Source of the DNA: Beroe forskalii
Taxonomy: Eukaryota; Ctenophora; Nuda; Beroida; Beroidae
Reading direction: 5' to 3'
Length of the DNA stretch: 64,000 nt
Assembly (NCBI GenBank): GCA_011033025.1
Contig: WFMF01000135.1
Coordinates: 62,001 to 126,000 of the forward strand
The translations under genes were made by a program, and so were the position numbers. This document shows positions 45,241 to 57,022 of this stretch, piece after piece. A model generated the notes under the pieces. That model was not told the DNA's origin. It saw only the letters and a program-made list of their open reading frames with translations, and did not search any database. The stretch's first letter is position 1. Every line of letters starts with the position of its first letter.

Positions 45241-46210
45241 CGGGCCTGCTAGTTATAATTAAACGGCTTTGACTTTGGTTTTAAAGTCCCTCTTTTTTGG
45301 GGATGCTTATATAAAAGGGTTTGGTGAGCCAGTCTAAAAGTCAATTTTCTGTATCCTAAACCCAACCAATTTTCCCAAAAACCCCTAACCCAACTTTTTC
45401 CCAAAAAATAAAAATCCTGACCCAACCCGAACTAACCTTATTTAAAGGCTGGGTCCTTTAAATTTTATTTTTCTGAGTGACGTCCATTGCCATAGATAAT
45501 GAAGGCTTTAATTTATATGGGGGACAAACCCCCTTTTTTCAATCCCAAACCAAAAACCCTTTCCCCCAACAAAAACCAACCTTAATCCCTTACCCCAAAC
45601 CCAAAAATTTCCCGACCCAACCAGAAACCCCTAATTTTTAAAGGTTTTAAAACCTAGATGCGCTTTTATTTTTTGAAAATGACGCCCTGGGCATAGAAAC
45701 TAAACCCCCCCTTTTTGGGCTGGGGGAAAGAACCCGGGCCTTCCTGTTTTCGGGGGCCTAGCGGAGAGGGGCCGGGGAACGCCGACAACAAAATTTTTAA
45801 AAAGATAAAACATGAAAAATTTTTAAAAGGGAAACCCCCTTAAAAAAATTTAAATCAAAATGAATTTTTAATTTTTGCTTTAAAGTTTTAAACCGATTTC
45901 AGGTTTTTTTCCCCGTTGTTCAATTTACTGGTTGGGAAAAAAATTTTTAAATGATAAAATTTAAATTGAAATTTCCCCTTTAAAAATTAAAATTTCCCCC
46001 GCTATTGATCAACTTTCTTTTTAACAGTCGGGGAAACGGCCGTTGACCCCTCGGGGGAATTTTTGGGAAACTGACGCCAGCTGCTTCCGGGTTTTGGGGG
46101 TAGCGTCAGGGTCAGAAACGTCCGGGAAAAAACAATTTTTTTTCATTTATTTTAAAATTTTTTTATTATATTTTTCCCCTTTTGGGTTTCCAAATTTACT
46201 GTCTTTCCCC
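45240..46210. other. Suspected low-quality sequence with garbled repeat copies
   Basis: Homopolymers are stretched everywhere (CCCCCC, TTTTTTT, AAAAAA, GGGGGG), and recognisable sequence is smeared. 45285-45540 and 45530-45720 are distorted inverted copies of the MITE at 43661 (GTATCCTAAACCCAACC, TGAGTGACGTCC, CATAGATAATGAAGGCT). 46030-46110 faintly resembles the fold-back at 19736. The pattern suggests base-calling error rather than biology. Confidence 0.6.
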
Positions 46211-46348
46211 CCATCGTTACTAAACACTCATATTATAAGACCTCAAGTTTCTCGAATTACTTGGTCCTCTTCTATCGTTGACTGTTTTTCGGTTTAACAT
46301 AGGTTGTCCAACCCCAACTCTTTCCAGTGGCGGTGTTGGTGGATTAAC

Positions 46349-46649
46349 TTATTTCACTTTCACTGGATATTGAAAGTATTTCGGTTTCTCGGCATGTTTC
46401 GACACCGTAATATTGTATCCGCCCTGGTTTTTGCCAAGAGTCGGGTTGCTGATGGTTATGGAGACCCCTCCACTCCTGCTGTACGAGTACTCGTCTGTCC
46501 CGGTGTCGAGGGCTTTCAGAAAAGATATGTACGAGGCGTGGGAGCGTCTCCAGGCAGCCACCTTTGCCGCGGCCTCAATTGCTTCATTGTCAGCCACAGC
46601 GACGAGAAAACTTGCTACTGATGAGGTCAGTGAGAGTGAGATACTTTAA
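46349..46649. other. Overlapping open frames on both strands, unresolved
   Basis: Minus 46597-46349 is an 82-residue frame starting MADNEAIEAAAKVAAWRRSH, ending KYFQYPVKVK. Plus 46413-46626 reads ...FRKDMYEAWERLQAATFAAA and ends ACTGATGAG then GTCAGT, a donor. Either could be real; both contain Ala-rich helices. I cannot decide, and it adjoins poor sequence. Confidence 0.3.
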
Positions 46650-48010
46650 GTTTAACGCAGTACGCGCCTACATCCTTTCCCCGTCGATCGAATGAAGTGA
46701 TAAAATTCAAATGATACACGCACACAATGGCTCGTGATTGCCGTTTTTCACGGACGTTAAATTTAATGATTAAGTTAATGTGAAAGCGCATTGTGTGCGG
46801 ATTTTTTCAAGGATTTGATCAATGCAGGGAAGGATGAAACCACCATACTGCTCATGTTGTCAATGTCATGTGCTCGTGAGGTACTCAGTCTACTATCCCA
46901 TATAACTCGAGACTAACAGAGCCTTCAAAATCATTATCTTAATCTTTATCTAATATCTATGACAATGACATTGATAAATTGTGTCTATGGTGTTTCATGT
47001 ACGCCAACACCAGAATTCGTTTTTATAAAATTCGATTTCAGAAAAAATCGTGTTTTTGCGCGTCGTCGTGTATCATTTACGCCAATACAATTCAACATCA
47101 TTCGCGCGACAACGTTTACAAATATTTCTTCGCGTATTCCAAAAAAGATAAAATATTGGCAAATTTTCGGCGCCACGCAAAATTGAAATTTAAAAATTTA
47201 AAAGAAAAAACATTTTTAGTGCAGACCATCGCATGTGGAAAATTAAAGATGGGAAATTAAAAGGAAAGTGAGATAAGAAAAATTAAAAAGAAAGAAAATT
47301 AAGAGTGAGATTACGGAGTAGAATTCGAAAATATTCCCGATGTCAGTTTTGTTAAATCAGATTCATTTATTTTGCCGCGAAACTTCTTCTTTGCCGCAGA
47401 AACTAAAATTATCATTAATCAGTATTTTTGATAACACACTAATAAACTTTATTCCTTTGAAAATGTTCGAAAGATTTCAATTAACAAATTTGAACAATCA
47501 ATATTTTGATAAACATGATCTTATGTAAAATATGATTTAATATAACGTAGCCGGTCTAACAGTGTTTAGCATATTACGTGTCTTATCAACAATACTGGCG
47601 TCATGACAAAAACTACAGTGTTTTGAAGTAATTCATATTTTCAAGTTACTCCCACAATTTTATCGCATTATCGATTACTTCATCATAAATACAAAACCCC
47701 TGATATACCTTAGCGGTCTATATGTCTGTTTATTCAATATAAATTATAATTAAATCGCTGCCGTTTTACCAGTTTTGCGTAGTCCATTATGCGTCCTTGT
47801 CTCTATCTCTTTTCTTTATTCTCGAAATTGATATTATGATTTTTTGTAATTAATTCAATTGCATGATTTTAAGCTGATAGCTGATTAAAATATTGCAAAC
47901 TTACTGCAATTAAACTAGAATTTTCAAATATTCCATTTTCCAACATCTTACTTCCTCATTAATTGTCAGTACAGCAATTAACTAATCAACAACTTCTGCT
48001 ATGTATTGTC
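46650..48010. other. AT-rich stretch without a recognised gene
   Basis: No coding signal, RNA or long repeat seen. Confidence 0.5.
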
Positions 48011-48300
48011 AATTTTATTTTGAAGGTTTTACTTCTATTCCAACAGCTGTAACAGCTAATGACAGAAATCGAAGTAATTCAAGTGTAATCAAGCCAGTGA
48101 CGGTTAAGGAAGTGTAATCCATACTTTCTTCGCCCGAGACTTTAGCAGCTCCTCATTTAACCCTTCCTCACAGTTTCCTTTACGCTCGGCTGAGTGCACC
48201 GTGTGGCTGCATAGGCTTGAGATACCTAGGTACCTTTCCCCCGTAGCTCAGTGGGAACGGCAGGATCTTTCAATCACGAGCCATTACACCAACTGACCAC
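48011..48300 (-). mobile_element. SINE with tRNA-related head, copy 2
   Basis: Same family as 14111-14416 (shared ATTTTATTTTGAAGGTTT, TGACGGTTAAGGAAGTGTAA, TTACGCTCGGCTGAGTG, GTAGCTCAGTGG). The tRNA-like part is shorter and lacks the B box. It ends 14 nt before the acceptor of the first ankyrin-gene exon. Confidence 0.8.
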
Positions 48301-48318
48301 TCCTATTCCTGCAGCGTT

Positions 48319-51300
48319 ATGTTAGTGCTAGAGAACAGACCTCCTCGACTTCGCCGCTCCGTTTCCTTCACAGAAGACACCCTCATTGACCACGCCATTA
48401 AATCAGGTATAGGCTGCAAGGAGGGCTGGTTAACTGATTAGAATTAGAGCTTTCAATGACCATCACTTCTGTCACCACGTCTTCCCCTCGCTAAAACCCC
48501 ATACCTCTGCTCTACAATTGCTCTCTATTGTTAATTGGGTGTCTCCCCTGAAAATGTGGGGAGTTGTCGGGGTATTCGACGGGGGGGCCCCGAGCCCCAA
48601 ACCCCTGACGCTGCAGGGGAGAGCCCCCCGGGCGCGTGGGGGGACAGAGTCAGGTGGGTTTGTGGGGTCCAGGTGGGTTCGTGGGGTCCAGGTGGGTTTG
48701 TGTGGTCCAGGTGGGTTTGTGGGGTCCAGGTGGGTTTGGGGTCCAGGTGGGTTTGTGGGGTCCAGGTGGGTTTGTGGGGTCCAGGTGGGTTTGGGGGGGT
48801 CCAGGAGGGCAACCAGGGTCCAAATGGGTTACTGGGGTCCAGGTGGGTTTGTGGGGGTCCAGGAGGGTTCCTGGGGTCCAGTTACTGGGGTCCAGGTGGG
48901 TTTGTGGGGTCCAGGTGGGTTTGTGGGGGTCCAGGTGGGTTTGTGGGGTCCAGGTGGGTTTGTGGGGTCCAGGTGGGGTTTGTGGGGTCCAGGTGGGTTT
49001 GTTGGGTCCAGGTGGGTTTGTGGGGTCCAGGTGGGTTTGTGGGGTCCAGGTGGGTTTGTGGGGTCCAGGTGGGTCAGGGGGTCCAGGTGGGTTTGTGGGG
49101 TCCAGGTGGGTTTGTGGGGTCCAGGTAGGTGGGGTTGGGTTACTGGGGGTCCAGGTGGGTTTGTGGGGTCCAGGTGGGTTTGTTTGGGTTTGTGGGGTCC
49201 AGGTGGGTTTGTGGGGTCCAGGTAGGTTTGTGGGGCCTAGGTGGGTTACTTGGGTCCAGGTGGGTTTGTGGGGTCCAGGTGGGTAACTGGAGTCCAGGTG
49301 GGTTTGTGGGGTCCAGGTGGGTTTGTTGAGTCCAGGTGGGTTTGTGGGGTCCAGGTAGGTTTGTGGGGCCTAGGTGGGTTACTTGGGTCCAGGTGGGTTT
49401 GTGGGGTCCAGGTGGGTTTGTGGGGTCCAGGTGGGTTTGTGGGGTCCAGGTGGGTTTGTGGGGGTCCAGGTGGGTTTGTGGGGTCCAGGTGGGTTTGTGG
49501 GGTCCAGGTGGGTTTGTGGGGTCCAGGTGGGTTTGTGGGGTCCAGGTGGGTTTGTGGGGTCCAGGTGGGTTTGTGGGGTCCAGGTGGGTTTGTGGGGTCC
49601 AGGTGGGTTTGTGGGGTCCAGGTGGGGTTTGTGGGGGCCCAGGTGGGTTTGTGGGGTCCAGGTGGGTTTGTGGGGTCCAGGTGGGTTTGTGGGGTCCAGG
49701 TGGGTTTGTGGGGTCCAGGTGGGTTTGTGGGGTCCAGGTGGGTTTGTGGGGTCCAGGTGGGTTTGTGGGGTCCAGGGTTTGTGGGGTCCAGGTGGGTTTG
49801 TGGGGTGGGTTTGGTCCAGGTGGGTTTGTGGGGTCCAGGTGGGTTTGTGGGGTCCAGGTGGGTTTGGGGGTCCAGGTGGGTTTGTGGGGTCCAGGTGGGT
49901 TTGTGGGGTCCAGGGAGGGTTTGTGGGGTCCAGGTGGGTTTTGTTGGAATTCCAGGTAGGGTTTGTGGGGTTGTGGGGTCCAGGTGGGTTTGTGGGGTCC
50001 AGGTGGGTTTGTGGGGTCCAAATGGGTTTGTGGGTTTTGTGGGGTCCAGGTGGGTTTGTGGGGTCCAGGTGGGTTGTGGGGTCCGAGTGGGTTTGTGGGG
50101 GTCCAGGGTTTGTTGGGGTCCAGGTGGGTTTGTGGGGTCCAGGTGGGTTTGTGGGGTCCAGGTGGGTTTGTGGGGTCCAGGTGGGTTTGTGGGGTCCAGG
50201 AGGGTAACTGGGGTCCAAATGGGTTACTGGGGTCCAGGTGGGTTTGTGGGGTCCAGGTGGGTTTGTGGGGTCCAGGTGGGTTACTGGGGTCCAGGTGGGT
50301 TTGTGGGGTCCAGGTGGGTTTGTGGGGTCCAGGTGGGTTTGTGGGGTCCAGGTGGGTTTGTGGGGTCCAGGTGGGTTTGTGGGGTCCAGGTGGGTTTGTG
50401 GGGTCCAGGTGGGTTTGTGGGGTCCAGGTGGGTTTGTGGGGTCCAGGTAGGTTTGTGGGGCCTAGGTAGGTTTGTGGGGCCTAGGTGGGTTACTTGGGTC
50501 CAGGTGGGTTTGTGGGGTCCAGGTGGGTTTGGGGTCCAGGTGGGTTTGGTTTGGTGGGGGTCCAGGGGTCCAGGTTTGGTTTGTCCAGGTGGGTTTGTGG
50601 GGTCCAGGTGGGTTTGGGGGTTTGTGGGGTCCAGGTGGGTTTGTGGGTCCAGGTGGGTTTGTGGGGTCCCAGGTGGGTTTGTGGGGTCCAGGTGGGTTTG
50701 TGGGGCCTAGGTGGGTTTTGTGGGTCCAGGTGGGTTTGTGGGGGTCCAGGTGGGTTTGTGGGGTCCAGGTGGTTTGTTTTGCCAGGTGGGTTTGGGGGGT
50801 CCAGGGGGTTTGTGGGGTCCAGGTGGGTTTGTGGGGTCCAGGTGGGTTTGTGGGGTACAGGTGGGTTTGTGGGGTCCAGGTGGGTTTGTGGGGTCCAGGT
50901 GGGTTTGTGGGGGTCCAGGTGGGGGGTGGGGTCCAGGTGGGTTTGTGGGGGTCCAGGTGGGTTTGTGGGGTCCAGGTGGGTAACTGGAGTCCAGGTGGGT
51001 TTGTGGGGTCCAGGTGGGTTTGTGGGGTCCAGGTGGGTTTTGGGGGGTCTAGGTGGGGTTGGCTCCTTGGGTCCAGGTGGGTTTGTGGGGTCCAGGTGGG
51101 TTTGGGCTGAGTCCAGGGGGGTTTTACTGGGGTCCAGGTGGGTTTGTGGGGTCCAGGGTGGGTTGGGGGTCCAGGTGGGTTTGTGGGGTCCAGGTGGGTT
51201 TGTGGGGTCCAGGTGGGTTTGTGGGGTCCAGGTAGTTTGTGGGGTCCAGGTGGGTTTGTGGGGTCCAGGTGGGTAACTGGAGTCAAGGTGGGTTTGTGGG

Positions 51301-54300
51301 GTCCAGGTGGGTTTGTTGAGTCCAGGTGGGTTTGTGGGGTCCAGGTAGGTTTGTGGGGCCTAGGTGGGTTTCGGGGTCCAGGTGGGTTTGTGGGGTCCAG
51401 GTGGGTTTGTGGGGTCCAGGTCCAGTGGGTTTGTGGGGTCCAGGAGGTGGGTTTGTGGGGTCCAGGTGGGTTGTGGGGTCCAGGTGGGTTTGTGGGGTCC
51501 AGGTGGTTTGTGGGGTCCAGGTGGGGTTTGTGGGGTCCAGGTGGGTTTGTGGGGTCCAGGTGGGTTTGTGGGGTCCAGGTGGGTTTGTGGGGTCCAGGTG
51601 GGTTTGTGGGGTCCAGGTGGGTTTGTGGGGTCCAGGTGGGTTTGTGGGGTCCAGGTGGGTTTGTGGGGTCCAGGTGGGTTTGTGGGGTCCAGGTGGGTTT
51701 GTGGGGGTCCAGGTGGGTTTGTGGGGTCCAGGTGGGTTTGTGGGGTCCAGGTGGGTTTGTGGGGTCCAGGTGGGTTTGTGGGGTCCAGGTGGGTTTGTGG
51801 GGTCCAGGTGGGTTTGTGGGGTCCAGGTGGGTTTGTGGGGGTCCAGGTGGGTTTGTGGGGTCCAGGTGGGTTTGTGGGGTCCAGGTGGGTTTGTGGGGTC
51901 CAGGTGGGTTTGTGGGGTCCAGGTGGGTTTGTGGGGTCCAGGTGGGTTTGTGGGGTCCAGGTGGGTTTGTGGGGTCCAGGTGGGTTTGTGGGGTCCAGGT
52001 GGGTTTGTGGGGTCCAGGTGGGTTTGTGGGGTCCAGGTGGGTTTGTGGGGTCCAGGTGGGTTTGTGGGGTCCAGGTGGGTTTGTGGGGTCCAGGTGGGTT
52101 TGTGGGGTCCAGGTGGGTTTGTGGGGTCAGGTGGGTTTGTGGGGTCCAGGTGGGTTTGGTTTGTCCAGGGTCCAGGTGGGGTCCAGGGGGGGGTGGGTTT
52201 GGTGGGTTTGGGTTTGTGGTCCAGGTGGGTTTGTGGGGTCCAGGTGGGTTTGTGGGGTCCAGGTGGGTTTGTGGGGTCCAGGTGGGTTTGTGGGGTCCAG
52301 GTGGGTTGTGGGGTCCAGGTGGGTTTGTGGGGTCCAGGTGGGTTTGTGGGGTCCAGGTGGGTTTGTGGGGTCCAGGTGGGTTTGTGGGGTCCAGGTGGGT
52401 TTGTGGGGTCCAGGTGGGTTTGTGGGGCCTAGGTGGGTTACTTGGGTCCAGGTGGGTTTGTGGGGTCCAGGTGGGTTTGTGGGGTCCAGGTGGGTTTGTG
52501 GGGTCCAGGTGGGTTTGTGGGGTCCAGGTGGGTTTGAAGTGGGGTCCAGGTGGGTTTGTGGGGTCCAGGTGGGTTTGAAGTGGGGTCCAGGTGGGTTTGT
52601 GGGGGATCCAGGTGGGTTACTGGGGTACAGGTGGGTTTGTGGGGTCCAGGTGAGTTTGTGGGGTCCAGGTTGGTTTGTTGGGTCCAGGTGGGTTTGTGGG
52701 GTCCAGGTGGGTTTGTGGAGTCCAGGTGGGTTTGTGGGGTCCAGGTGGGTTTGTGGGGTCCAGGTGGGTTACTGGGGTCCAGGTGGGTTTGTGGGGTCCA
52801 GGTGGGTTTGTGGGGTCCAGGTGGGTTTGTGGGGTCCAGGTGGGTTTGTGGGGTCCAGGTGGGTTTGTGGGGTCCAGGTGGGTTACTGGGGTCCAGGTGG
52901 GTTTGTGGGGTCCGGGTGGGTTTGTGAGGTCCAGGTGGGTTTGTGGAATCCAGGTGGGTTTGTGGGGTCCAGGTGGGTTACTGGGGTCCAGGTGGGTTAC
53001 TGGGGTTCAGGTGGGTCTGTGACTGTAATGACCGTGATAATTATGTCCGATAACTTAAGTCAGTGTCACGTACGACGTACGTGGGAATGCGTTGATGAAA
53101 TCGGGACATTTACTTTATACTTGCGGCAATGAATGTGACATGGCTCATCCGCCGAATGTAGTTTGGGTGATTAATCAGCCGATAAAGTTGCGCTGGATGC
53201 GGCTGAATAAAAGCTTTTCAGACTTATATTTATAAAGTCTCACGGAAGGCTCCAGGTTGACCATTGTAGAACACTATGTCAATGTCATGATTTGCTATCC
53301 CGTGGAATATATTAAACTGCCAGGTTTTAGCTGTCGTTCGTTACCAATATTCCGAATTAAAAGTTTATCGATAGTTGTTTTAAAACTGTACCGATAGTTA
53401 TTTTAAAACAGGAGAAGATTTTATTTTTGTTCCTTATAATGTTTTTCCAAAGCCTAGTTTAAAAGCAATATATCATACTCTTCATGGCTATTATTGTGCA
53501 AGGAAAAACAGTTTTCTCCAATAGCCCTCTGTGTCATATGTTGACATAGAACCATCGCCCAAGCATTGGTTATATCGGTATGCTGACAGTTGCGTCCTGA
53601 GAAGTGTTATTATCTGATACGCGTGGAAAGTAGGCGTCTCTTACGTCACCAACTCCCCATTCTAAGCCCCTGGTTATGACGTCTTTCTCCATCATACTTG
53701 GTGCTCGGTCTCGGCTTTGCGTGACTTGAACATCCTTCCAGCTTGTTGTGACATTAGGAATTTCAGAAACCTTGGAAATGCAAGACTCAGTCTCCTCTAT
53801 TTTTGGGCAATTAAAAGTCAATTTTAACTCTCGCCGATGGGCTCTGTTATGATAAGACCAGTTCTTATGAAATCTGTGATGTTTAGAATTAGATATGAGA
53901 ACGGTTAAGACTATTTTTACTTGAACTGATTAAACGCTCAGATATGTTGACAATTGACCAGATACTGCAAGGCAAATATAGAAATATGTCACACCCTTGT
54001 AGTTCTAGGCATTTACCCTGCGCACCCACTCCCCTCTTACTACTTCTCTCTTAATACCTCTCTCCCCCGAACCCCCACTCCTGTATCCACTCTCCCCCAC
54101 TCACCTCCCAATCCTAATGCCCCTCACCCCCACTCGGCACTCCCCTCACCCCACCCCCTCCAACTCCTCTCACCCTCATTTCCACTCCAATCATCCCCAC
54201 TCACCCTCTCCCCACCATCCCGCCCCCACTATCCTCACCCCCACTCCCCTCACCCCTATTCACCCCACTTCCACTCCTGCTCACCCCACTCACCTCCTCT

Positions 54301-57022
54301 CCCCTCATCCCCTCATCCTCACTCCCCCATTCCCACTCACTCCATCTCCCCATTCCCCTCACTCCCTCTTTCTCCTACTCCCTCTCTCCTCACTCCCACT
54401 CCCTCTCCCACTCCAACTCCCACTCCCTCCCTCTCCTACTCCCTCTCCCACTCCAACTCCCCCACTCACTACCTCTCCCACTTCCCCACTCACTCCCCCA
54501 CCCTAACTTCTCCCTCTCCCTCAGGATGACGAAGGTCAGACCGCGCTGCACTACTCTATCGGCAATGACAACATGGAGTTGACAGGAATCCTGCTGGAGG
54601 CAGGAGCTGACCTCTTTAGACACGATGACAAGGGCATCCTGCCCACTGCGCTGGTGAAGAGCACTAACATGAAGAAGTTCCTAAACGACAAGATATTCGA
54701 CGCTACCATGGCCAGTGAGTGCTACTCATAGTACTATAGTAGGCCCTAGTAATCCATCCAATGTACCATGGCCAGTGAGTCCTACTCATAGTACTATAGT
54801 AGGCCCTAGTAATCCATCCAATGTACCATGGCCAGTGAGTGCTACTCATAGTAGGCCCTAGTAATCCATCCAATGTACCATGGCCAGTGAGTGCTACTCA
54901 TAGTAGGCCCTAGTAATCCATCCAATGTACCATGGCCAGTGAGTGGGTCCGAGTAGTCGGCACCAGCTAGTTCTAAACCAGTAAATCTAATGTCCTAGAA
55001 GTTAACAGAGCTAGTTCTAATCCAGTAAATCTAATGCCCTAGAAGTTAACAGAGCTAGTTCTAATCCAGTAAATCTAATGTCCTAGAAGTTAACAGAGCT
55101 AGTTCTAATCCAGTAAATCTAATGTCCTAGAAGTTAACAGAGCTAGTTCTAAACCAGTAAATCTAATGTCCTAGAAGTTAACAGAGCTAGTTCTAAACCA
55201 GTGAATCTAATGTCCTAGAAGTTAACAGAGCTACTTCTAAACCAGTAAATCTAATGTCCTAGAAGTTAACAGAGCTTGTCCTAATCCAGTGAATCTCATG
55301 CCCTAGAAGTTAACAGAGCTAGTTCTAATCCAGTGAATCTAATGTCCTAGAAGTCGGCACTAGCTAGTTCTAATCCAGTGAATCTAATGTTCTAGAAGTT
55401 AACAGAGCTACTTCTAAACCAGTAAATCTAATGTCCTAGAAGTTAACAGAGCTAGTTCTAAACCAGTGAATCTAATGTCCTAGAAGTTAACAGAGCTACT
55501 TCTAAACCAGTAAATCTAATGTCCTAGAAGTTAACAGAGCTAGTCCTAATCCAGTGAATCTCATGCCCTAGAAGTTAACAGAGCTAGTTCTAATCCAGTG
55601 AATCTAATGTCCTAGAAGTCGGCACTAGCTAGTTCTAATCCAGTGAATCTAATGTTCTAGAAGTTAACAGAGCTAGTTCTAAACCAGTAAATCTAATGCC
55701 CTAGAAGTTAACAGAGCTACTTCTAAACCAGTGAATCTAATGCCCTAGAAGTTAACAGAGCTACTTCTAAACCAGTGAATCTAATGCCCTAGAAGTTAAC
55801 AGAGCTAGTTCTAATCCAGCGAATCTAATGCCCTAGAAGTTAACAGAGCTAGTTCTAATCCAGTAAATCTAATGCCCTAGAAGTTAACAGAGCTAGTTCT
55901 AATCCAGTGAATCTAATGCCCTAGAAGTTAACAGAGCTAGTTCTAATCCAGTAAATCTAATGCCCTAGAAGTTAACAGAGCTAGTTCTAATCCAGTGAAT
56001 CTAATGCCCTAGAAGTTAACAGAGCTAGTTCTAATCCAGTGAATCTAATGCCCTAGAAGTTAACAGAGCTAGTTCTAATCCAGTGAATCTAATGCCCTAG
56101 AAGTTAACAGAGCTAGTTCTAAACCAGTGAATCTAATGCCCTAGAAGTTAACAGAGCTAGTTCTAGTGAAGAAGTTTCAAATCACCGTGACTCATGGTTT
56201 TGCAGTAACTATCCCAGTTGTTACTGACGAATAGAACTCCTTCATATCGTTTCACTAATATCGTTTCACTAACCTGTAAATCTTCAGATTTGCACCGTGT
56301 TCTTCACAAAAGTGAAGAGACTGAGCCGGTGACGAACAGACTGGGATCACGGCACTTCAGCGACACTGACCTGGTGAGAACTGTCATATGAGAAACATTC
56401 CACCTTCCACATTCACAGCATATCTCATGAGGGTGTCTTAAGTCTTACTTTTGACTTCATTTCCATTCTCTCTGAATTCAACTTCAAAGTTTCAAAACAA
56501 CAGTGTAGAATGCTAAATTACATTTTAGAATGTACATTTAAACTTTTTGAATTAAACTTTACAATATACTTTTTGAATTAGAAAGTACATTTTACAAATC
56601 AATGTCACATCCCCCTTCTCCCCCTTCAGATGTCGTGTGGGTACTCAGGCAAGCGGCGGACTCGCTCCCGGTCCCTGTCCGACAGTGGTCTTCAGGCGGA
56701 TTGCTCCCAACTCAAAGGCATCCTCAAAAAGAACTCATCCTTTGAGCCGCGCGTTTCTCTGATCACGGAGACGCGGGAGAGCGAGGAAAGCATCTGCAGC
56801 GCGGGAGAGGGGAAGCACCAAGTGTCCCTGCATCACCATGGTAACAGTGGTGACGTCGCGGAGAGTAAGGGGGTGTCTGGGGCGCAGCCCCCTCCTGAAG
56901 AAGAGCCTTGCATTGAAGAGGTGAAGAAAAAGAAGAAGACTCGGAAATCTAAGCGGGGTAACTTCGTCTTCAGAGCGCTCTTGAGAACGAGACACAAGTT
57001 TAACTTCCTTATCAAGAGGTAG
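48319..57022 (+). CDS. Ankyrin-repeat protein with RVxF (PP1-docking) motif
   Basis: Coding exons 48319-48406 (start ATG; exon acceptor at 48314), 54525-54714, 56288-56373 and 56630-57022 (stop TAG). Exon 1 codes MLVLENRPPRLRRSVSFTED and then TLIDHAIKSG; RSVSF fits the RVxF docking motif for PP1, and the layout (motif then ankyrin) resembles PPP1R27/PPP1R12-type regulators. Exon 2 codes one and a half ankyrin repeats (DDEGQTALHYSIGNDNMELT, then GILLEAGADLFRHDDKG). Exon 4 codes RSRSLSDSG, an acidic mid part, a Lys run and the basic end FNFLIKR. Exon 1 exits in phase 1 but exon 2 enters in phase 0, so an exon is missing from the 6-kb intron. Other junctions fit. Function as a PP1 regulator is inferred. 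Confidence 0.75.
48650..53018. repeat. 19-bp G-rich satellite, about 230 copies, in intron 1 of the ankyrin gene
   Basis: Unit GGGGTCCAGGTGGGTTTGT. Each unit holds CCAG followed by GTGGGT, which resembles joined acceptor and donor sites. Variant units with TTACTGG, GGGCCTAGG and TAACTGGAGTCC are interspersed and recur in groups (49200-49390, 50450-50510, 51260-51370). Three units make 57 nt = 19 codons, giving very long artefact frames. Confidence 0.98.
53019..54035. other. Unique part of the ankyrin-gene intron
   Basis: No exon recognised; the missing ankyrin exon could be here but I did not find a matching segment with the right phases. Confidence 0.4.
54036..54524. repeat. Expanded CCCACTCC-type pyrimidine tract at an acceptor
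   Basis: About 480 nt of C, T and A in short words (CACTCCC, CTCACC, CCCAC), almost free of G, ending in CTCCCTCAG at the ankyrin exon 54525. It looks like an expanded polypyrimidine tract. Confidence 0.85.
54700..54945. repeat. About 60-bp repeat spanning the donor of ankyrin exon 2
   Basis: ACCATGGCCAGTGAGTGCTA recurs at 54706, 54766, 54826 and near 54877 and 54928 (last three shortened by an internal deletion). The unit carries the last exon codons (TMA) and the GTGAGT donor. Confidence 0.95.
54964..56168. repeat. 44-bp minisatellite, about 27 copies
   Basis: Unit with GAGCTAGTTCTAATCCAGT and CTAGAAGTTAACA. Variants (TCC/CCC, AAACC/AATCC) are shared between distant copies, and 55320-55370 recurs at 55580-55640, pointing to block duplication. 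Confidence 0.95.

Noticed and set aside
46349..46597. Phage-like small head or tail protein
   Set aside because: Ala-rich start gave that impression, but no motif supports it and the neighbourhood is animal DNA.
48518..53132. Very long frames (up to 664 codons) of Gly/Val/Trp-rich repeats, and Pro/Thr-rich frames on the other strand
   Set aside because: Artefacts of the 19-bp satellite (three units = 57 nt). They look collagen- or elastin-like only by composition and sit in an intron.
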